Shown one piece after another: positions 59,523 to 64,000 of a stretch of DNA of 64,000 bases (its first letter is position 1; every line of letters starts with the position of its first letter). Origin of the DNA: JBBPZA01 sp963728925 (lineage in GTDB: Bacteria; Actinomycetota; Thermoleophilia; Solirubrobacterales; Solirubrobacteraceae). The stretch covers positions 75,423 to 139,422 of the forward strand of contig CAVSMB010000009.1 in assembly GCA_963728925.1 (NCBI GenBank), given 5' to 3'. The position numbers and the translations under genes are program-made. The notes beneath the pieces were generated by a model. It saw nothing but the letters and a program-made list of their open reading frames with translations, did not search any database and had not been told where the DNA came from.

Positions 59523-60536
59523 TCACGGGCAGCGGCCGAAGCGGGCGAAGGGCGGATCGACGTCGCGCGTGCCCCACGAATCGGCGTTGGCACGGCAGAC
59601 GAACGGCCGACCGGCGCTTCGCCGCCCACCGGACGCGCTGGCGGTGGCCGAGAGCAGGTAAGGCACGGGATCGATCGGCGTTCCGTAATGGCGCACCTCG
59701 AAGTGCAGATGGGGCCCCGTGGCGTCACCGGTCGCTCCGACCAGGCCGATCCGGGTTCCACCGACTACCCGCTCACCATCGGTTACGAGGATCCGCGAGA
59801 GGTGCGCGTACCAGCTCTCGTAGCCGAGGCGGTGTGAGACGACCACCAGCTTGCCGTAGCCGCCGGCGTTGGAGCCGACGAAGCTGACGACCCCAACGCC
59901 TCCGGCCCCCACCGGCGTCCCGTAATCGGCCGGGATGTCGATCCCGGTGTGGCGACGGCCACCGGGACGCGGAGCGCCGAAGCCGTCCCCGATCGCACCG
60001 CTCACCGGCCGGAAGAAGCGCACGGGGCCACTTGGCCCCGACGCGCGGCGCCGGCTGCGAAGGGCGCGCAGCGTGACGGGCCCGACGATGCCGTCGACCG
60101 CCAGGCCGCGAGACCGCTGGAAGCGCACCACCGCCCGCCGGGTGTTCGGCCCGAAGCCGCCGTCGTAGCGGCCCGGGCCGTAGCCGCGCGCGTTGAGGAG
60201 GAACTGGAGGGCAGCGACGTCCCAGCCGCGCCGGCCGATCCGCATGGCGCGGCGACCGAGACCCGGACGGCCGCGACGCCCGAGAGCGCGCCGCGTGCGC
60301 GGGCCGGCGATCCCGTCGATCGCGAGCCGCTTGCGGCGCTGGAACCGTCGCGTGCCCTTGCGGGTCATCGGGCCGGAGATGCCGTCGATCTCGCCCGGGT
60401 AGAGATCCAGCGCGCGCAGCGCCACCTGCAGCGCCGCGACGTTCGCGCTCGCGGCGCGCGCCGGCGCGGGCGCCGTGGCGAGCAGGGCGGCCACGACAAG
60501 GGCTCCCGCGACAGACGACCGGCCGGCCAACCTCAC
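59523..60536 (-). CDS. Secreted M23 peptidase with two peptidoglycan-binding domains
   Basis: A 337-residue exported cell-wall hydrolase. A signal peptide (residues 1-28, ending APARA) is followed by two PG_binding_1 domains (VAALQVALRALDLYPGEIDG and VAALQFLLNARGYGPGRYDG). The LytM-type metallopeptidase domain follows, with zinc ligands in GRRHTGIDIPA and GPHLHFEVRHYG. A C-terminal extension with one Cys pair (FVCRANADSW, FGRCP) is unusual. It cleaves peptide cross-links outside the membrane. The start is GTG at 60534-60536. Confidence 0.92.
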   Translation of the reverse strand: MRLAGRSSVAGALVVAALLATAPAPARAASANVAALQVALRALDLYPGEIDGISGPMTRKGTRRFQRRKRLAIDGIAGPRTRRALGRRGRPGLGRRAMRIGRRGWDVAALQFLLNARGYGPGRYDGGFGPNTRRAVVRFQRSRGLAVDGIVGPVTLRALRSRRRASGPSGPVRFFRPVSGAIGDGFGAPRPGGRRHTGIDIPADYGTPVGAGGVGVVSFVGSNAGGYGKLVVVSHRLGYESWYAHLSRILVTDGERVVGGTRIGLVGATGDATGPHLHFEVRHYGTPIDPVPYLLSATASASGGRRSAGRPFVCRANADSWGTRDVDPPFARFGRCP

Positions 60537-60649
60537 CCGTCCAGCGTCCCCGCTTCGTGCCAGGAGTTCAAGAAGTGCGAGCGGGCGTGCAGGCGGAGCG
60601 GGCGACCGGAAACTGGTACCGTGGAGGTCTTCGAGGAAGGGGGGGCGCG

Positions 60650-60874
60650 ATGCCCCATCTCAGGTGCGTCGGTTGCAGGACCCGTCACCGCCGCGCGTAC
60701 GTTCCCGTCGGCTCGGTCGCCGAGGCATGTCCCGACTGCGGTGTCGAGCTCGAGCGGGTCGAAGACCTCGCCGCTCTCGTCGGCTTCCGAGCCGCCACCG
60801 GGCCGTCGGACCCCGCGCGTGATCTGCCGGAGGCCGTGGCCGTCGCGCTGCATCTCCCGGACACCGTTCCGTGA
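60650..60874 (+). CDS. Small zinc-ribbon protein
   Basis: A 74-residue protein with ATG at 60650 behind a purine-rich GAGGAAGGGGG. Two knuckles, LRCVGCRTRH and ACPDCGVELE, make a rubredoxin-like zinc ribbon at residues 5-35. The remainder is acidic and helical (VEDLAALVGF, DLPEAVAVALHL). Function unknown. Confidence 0.7.
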   Translation: MPHLRCVGCRTRHRRAYVPVGSVAEACPDCGVELERVEDLAALVGFRAATGPSDPARDLPEAVAVALHLPDTVP

Positions 60875-60955
60875 ACCTCGTCGCGGCCCCGGCGCGGGCC
60901 GCCTGATGACCTCGCCGCGGGCGCGGGCCGCCTCGGCCCGCGCGCTCGCCTTCTC

Positions 60956-61339
60956 GTGCTCGACTCGATCGCGCTGCTGATCGCGATGGTCTCGCTCGGC
61001 CAGCTGCCGATCGGACCGAGTGTCGGCGCCGCCGCTGCGGTCATCGTCCTTGGGCCGTCGGGCGTCGTGTTCGTCGCGGCGGCGGGGTTGCTGCTGACCG
61101 TGACCGGAACGGCGGGCGCGCTCGCGTTCGCGGTGTGGGCGGGCTTCGACCGGATCGCCCAGGCGGCGCGTGATCACGCGCCGGCGACGCCTTCCAGGCC
61201 GGTCGGTGGGCGACGGCCTGCCGCTGCCGGTCGTCGCACCCGCCCACGCCCCGTAGCAACGGTCGCACGCGGGTACCCTGGGTTCGACGATGCGATCGAT
61301 CATCGACGAGCTGGAGGCCGAGGCGCACTACCGGCGTGA
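60956..61339 (+). CDS. Small membrane protein
   Basis: A frame from GTG 60956 encodes two hydrophobic segments: LDSIALLIAMVSLGQLP plus GAAAAVIVLGPSGVVFV, and AAAGLLLTVTGTAGALAFAV followed by WAGFDRIAQAARDHAP. The last third is basic and low-complexity and overlaps the next gene by 50 bases. The hydrophobic core supports a real membrane protein; start and end are uncertain. Confidence 0.45.
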   Translation: MLDSIALLIAMVSLGQLPIGPSVGAAAAVIVLGPSGVVFVAAAGLLLTVTGTAGALAFAVWAGFDRIAQAARDHAPATPSRPVGGRRPAAAGRRTRPRPVATVARGYPGFDDAIDHRRAGGRGALPA

Positions 61340-61487
61340 GCGCTACGACCTCTATCGCGCGCGCGCCTACGGACAGCGGGGCACGAGCCCGAGCCGGATG
61401 CGCGAGCTCGAGCGCGAGGCGAACGAAGCCGAAGCGCGGCTCGCGCACGCGCGGGCCGCCCATCACGCCGACGCGCCCGGCGCCTGA
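61290..61487 (+). CDS. 65-residue coiled-coil protein
   Basis: ATG at 61290. The sequence is almost wholly helical and charged: MRSIIDELEAEAHYRRERYD, LYRARAYGQ, SPSRMRELEREANEAEARLA. It ends 10 bases before the MFS exporter start. The regular heptad-like pattern supports a real gene; I recall similar short proteins in related actinobacteria but cannot search. Function unknown. Confidence 0.6.
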   Translation: MRSIIDELEAEAHYRRERYDLYRARAYGQRGTSPSRMRELEREANEAEARLAHARAAHHADAPGA

Positions 61488-61497
61488 CCGGCCGCCC

Positions 61498-63261
61498 GTG
61501 ACCGCGGCGGCGACCGAGACCGTCGCGGCGCCGGCTGCGGACCGGCGGAGGGTCCTCGTCGTCATCGGCGGGCTGATGCTCGTCATGCTGCTCGCCTCGC
61601 TGGACCAGACGATCGTCTCGACGGCGCTTCCGACGATCGTCGGAGACCTCGGGGGCCTGGACCACATCTCGTGGGTGGTCACGGCCTACCTGCTGGCCAT
61701 CACCGTGGTCACGCCGCTGTACGGCAAGCTCGGCGACCTCGTCGGGCGCAAGCGCGTGCTCCAGGCCGCGCTCGTCCTCTTCCTGATCGGCTCAGTGCTG
61801 TGCGGGCTCAGCCAGGACATGACCCAGCTCATCGCCTTCCGGGCGATCCAGGGCCTCGGCGGCGGCGGGCTGATGGTCAGCGCCCAGGCGGCGGCGGGCG
61901 ACGTCGTGTCTCCCCGCGAGCGCGGTCGCTACATGGGGTTCTTCGGCGCGGTGTTCGGGGTCTCGAGCGTCGCCGGGCCGCTGATCGGCGGCTTCTTCAC
62001 GACCCACCTGAGCTGGCGCTTCATCTTCTACGTCAATCTCCCGCTCGGGGCGTTGGCGCTCGTCGTCCTCGCGATCACGCTGCCCGACGCCGGCGAGCGC
62101 GCACGGCGCTCGGTCGACTACCTCGGCACGCTGCTGCTCGCCGTCGGGCTCACCTCGCTCGTGCTCCTGACGACGCTCGGCGGGACCACCTACGCCTGGG
62201 GCTCCGGCGAGATCGTGGGCCTGGGGGCATTGAGCCTCGTTGCGCTGGTGGGCTTCGTGCTCGTCGAGCGCAGGGCGGAAGAGCCGATCCTCGACCCGGC
62301 CCTGTTCCGCAACCGCGTGTTCGCGGTCACGGCCGCGGTCGGGCTCGTCGTCGGCTTCGCCCTGTTCGGGTCGCTGACCTACCTGCCGCTCTTCCAGCAG
62401 GTCGTGCGCGGGTTGAGCCCGACGGCGTCGGGCCTCCAGCTCGTCCCGCTGATGGCGGGCGTGCTCACCGCCTCGATCATCTCGGGCCGCGTCATCTCGG
62501 CCACGGGGCGCTACAAGATCTTCCCGATCGCCGGCACGGCGACCGCAGCGGTCGGCCTCCTGCTCCTCTCGCGCCTGGACGAGGGCACGAGCACCCTGAC
62601 CGCCGGCCTCTTCATGCTGATCTTCGGCGTCGGCCTCGGCCTCGTCATGCAGGTGCTGGTGCTCGCCGCTCAGAACGCGGTCCCCTACGAGCAGCTCGGC
62701 GTGGCGACCTCGGGCGCGACGCTCTTCCGCTCGATCGGCGGCTCGCTCGGGACGGCGGTGCTCGGCGCGATCTTCACCAACCGCTTGGCCGGCGAGCTCG
62801 CGAGCGAGCTCCCGCCCGGCCCGGCGACCCGCAGCCTGGAGTCGGGCCAGATCGATCCCGCGCACCTCGGGCGGCTCCCCGGCCCGATCCACGAGGCCTA
62901 CCTGCGCTCCTTCACCGACACGCTGAGCACGGTTTTCCTGGTCGCGGCGGCGATCGTCGCGATCGCCTTCCTGTTGACCTTCCTGCTCGAGGAGCGTCCG
63001 CTGCGAAAGACGGTCGAAACCGCCGGGGTCGGCGAGGCCTTCGCGTCGCCGCGTGATCGCGACTCGCTGCGCGAGCTCGTCCTTCAGCTCAGCTCGCTGG
63101 TCGGCCGCGAGCGCACGCGCCGCTTCATCGAGCGCACGGTCGCGCACGCCGGCATGGATCTCGCGCCCGCCCAGGCCTGGCTGTCGGCGTCGTCGCGCGC
63201 ACCGGGCACGCGGACCCCGCGACGCTCGCGACCGACCACCGCCTCGACGAGCGGGTCCTAG
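61498..63261 (+). CDS. DHA2-type (EmrB/QacA) MFS exporter, winged-helix tail frameshifted
   Basis: A proton-coupled drug exporter with 14 membrane segments. It has LASLDQTIVSTALPTIVGDLG, LYGKLGDLVGRKRVL (loop 2-3 motif), the antiporter motif C region VFGVSSVAGPLIGG and YVNLPLGALAL. After the last helix, RDRDSLRELVLQLSSLVG and RRFIERTVAHAGMDLAPAQA lead toward a MarR-like winged helix. At about 63189 the frame shifts: the annotated frame ends in a basic tail at 63261. The continuation (ARTGHADPATLATDHRLDER, LTDAGRDTGAKLLAARNDCL) is open in another frame to a TGA at 63525-63527. GTG at 61498. Confidence 0.9.
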   Translation: MTAAATETVAAPAADRRRVLVVIGGLMLVMLLASLDQTIVSTALPTIVGDLGGLDHISWVVTAYLLAITVVTPLYGKLGDLVGRKRVLQAALVLFLIGSVLCGLSQDMTQLIAFRAIQGLGGGGLMVSAQAAAGDVVSPRERGRYMGFFGAVFGVSSVAGPLIGGFFTTHLSWRFIFYVNLPLGALALVVLAITLPDAGERARRSVDYLGTLLLAVGLTSLVLLTTLGGTTYAWGSGEIVGLGALSLVALVGFVLVERRAEEPILDPALFRNRVFAVTAAVGLVVGFALFGSLTYLPLFQQVVRGLSPTASGLQLVPLMAGVLTASIISGRVISATGRYKIFPIAGTATAAVGLLLLSRLDEGTSTLTAGLFMLIFGVGLGLVMQVLVLAAQNAVPYEQLGVATSGATLFRSIGGSLGTAVLGAIFTNRLAGELASELPPGPATRSLESGQIDPAHLGRLPGPIHEAYLRSFTDTLSTVFLVAAAIVAIAFLLTFLLEERPLRKTVETAGVGEAFASPRDRDSLRELVLQLSSLVGRERTRRFIERTVAHAGMDLAPAQAWLSASSRAPGTRTPRRSRPTTASTSGS

Positions 63262-63579
63262 CGGACGCGCTCGCAGGCCTGCGCCGGCGCGCGCTCATCG
63301 CCGATGCGCCGGGCGAGGACGCGGGCGCCCTCGTCCTCACCGACGCCGGCCGCGACACCGGCGCCAAGCTGCTCGCCGCCCGCAACGACTGCCTCACCCA
63401 GCTCGTGGCCGACTGGTCGGCGAACGCCGACGAGCGCGTCGCGCCGGTCCTCGCCGGCCTCGCGCGCGAGCTCGCCGCCGCAGCGCCGCGCCGCGGCGAC
63501 GACGCGCGCGCGGCAGCTGCCGCGTGACCGGCGGCGACGCGCAGGAGCGGCGAGGGCCGGGGCTATACTCGGCCACCGC

Positions 63580-63653
63580 GCGGCTGTAGCTCAGTTGGCT
63601 AGAGCGTCTGCTTGCCATGCAGAAGGTCGAGGGTTCGAGTCCCTTCAGCCGCT
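63580..63653 (+). tRNA. tRNA-Gly (GCC)
   Basis: A 74-base cloverleaf: acceptor GCGGCTG with CAGCCGC, D arm AGCTCAGTTGGCTAGAGC, anticodon stem TCTGC/GCAGA around TTGCCAT (anticodon GCC), T arm GAGGGTTCGAGTCCCTT, discriminator T. CCA is not encoded. TATACT at 63564-63569 is a good -10 element. The 3' end points to the integrase directly downstream. Confidence 0.96.
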
Positions 63654-63673
63654 TTCTGAGAAAGACCTGCAAG

Positions 63674-64000
63674 TCAGGTACTTTCCGAACCCTCCGCGAT
63701 CCGCTCGAGACCGAGCCCAGAGGACTTTTTCGTGGCCGGATACAGATTCGGTACAGAAACGCGGGCCCGCCGGGCGCGGCCGAGCCGCCCGCCAAGCAGC
63801 TCGTAGGCCTCATCGAGCGAGCAGCCGATCACCCGCTCGAGCGCGTCGATGGACTCGTCGGAGAGGTCGATGTCCTGCTGGTAGACCTTGGCCGTGAGCT
63901 CGTAGTCGCGGTGTCCGATCAGCGCCACCGCGCGGCGCTGGCTGATCTCGCAGACCGCGAGGATCGAGGCGAACGTGCGCCGCAGCGAGTGTGGGGTGAG
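63674..64000 (-). CDS. Tyrosine integrase (partial, C-terminal end)
   Basis: The frame is open to the right edge. It shows LTPHSLRRTFASILAVCEIS (His and Arg of the catalytic site), ALIGHRDYELTAKVYQQ (His and nucleophilic Tyr), then a 60-residue C-terminal extension. The N-terminal part lies beyond 64000. It ends 20 bases from the 3' end of tRNA-Gly, the standard position of an integrase that uses this tRNA as attachment site, so a prophage, ICE or island begins here. Confidence 0.92.
   Translation of the reverse strand, partial: LTPHSLRRTFASILAVCEISQRRAVALIGHRDYELTAKVYQQDIDLSDESIDALERVIGCSLDEAYELLGGRLGRARRARVSVPNLYPATKKSSGLGLERIAEGSEST

Noticed and set aside
1..64000. CRISPR arrays, rRNA genes, replication origin
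   Set aside because: No regularly spaced repeats, no rRNA signatures and no DnaA-box clusters were seen while reading through.

Overview
The window is high-GC bacterial DNA with dense, short-spaced genes and frequent GTG starts. Gene content (ClpP-ClpX next to trigger factor, FHA-ABC exporter, STAS protein, a DG-rich secreted protein, DHA2 exporter with a winged-helix tail) points to an actinobacterium. A member of the Thermoleophilia/Solirubrobacterales is my best guess, but that is inference from gene style, not from a marker gene. There is no rRNA and no CRISPR array.

Bases 1-23,820 are mostly ordinary chromosome. Reading leftwards are maf-ndk, a zinc-ribbon membrane protein, a 39-residue membrane peptide, folC and valS. 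A small HTH plus nucleotidyltransferase pair with a perfect palindrome follows, then clpX, clpP and tig. Next come a cyclic-nucleotide-binding protein coupled to a class II amidotransferase, a secreted DG-motif protein, an FHA/ABC exporter, a carboxylesterase, a CpsB-like PHP phosphoesterase behind a STAS protein, a methyltransferase, a UvrD helicase and several small genes.

Bases 23,820-53,460 are a composite mobile region. They hold transposases of at least five kinds (an IS4-like DDE family, IS701 twice, IS110 twice, IS630, IS1380), remnants of IS3 and of another transposase, and two damaged tyrosine recombinases. Two broken 3' halves of tRNA genes (His at 27.8 kb, Ser at 43.5 kb) face outward from the 15.7 kb between them, and an intact tRNA-Val sits at the right edge. 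Cargo includes a SEC-C protein, a polyhydroxyalkanoate module (depolymerase-like hydrolase plus PhaC-like synthase), a flavin-type oxidoreductase, a broken SDR, a diacylglycerol-kinase-like protein coupled to a SulP transporter, a GAP-family membrane protein, a YceI protein and an unfamiliar glycine-zipper membrane protein.

Bases 53,460-63,660 return to chromosome: MmcQ/YjbR protein, a FUSC membrane protein, tRNA-Cys, an M19 dipeptidase, a RES/Xre toxin-antitoxin pair, an M23 peptidase and a DHA2 exporter. They end at an intact tRNA-Gly with a tyrosine integrase directly behind it, so a further integrated element begins at the right edge.

Two features recur. First, many reading frames are broken by single-base indels, some in homopolymers and some in core-type genes, so part of the apparent decay may be sequencing error. 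Second, several genes have no ATG, GTG or TTG in the right place and appear to start at CTG, twice as a CTGA overlap with the preceding stop codon.
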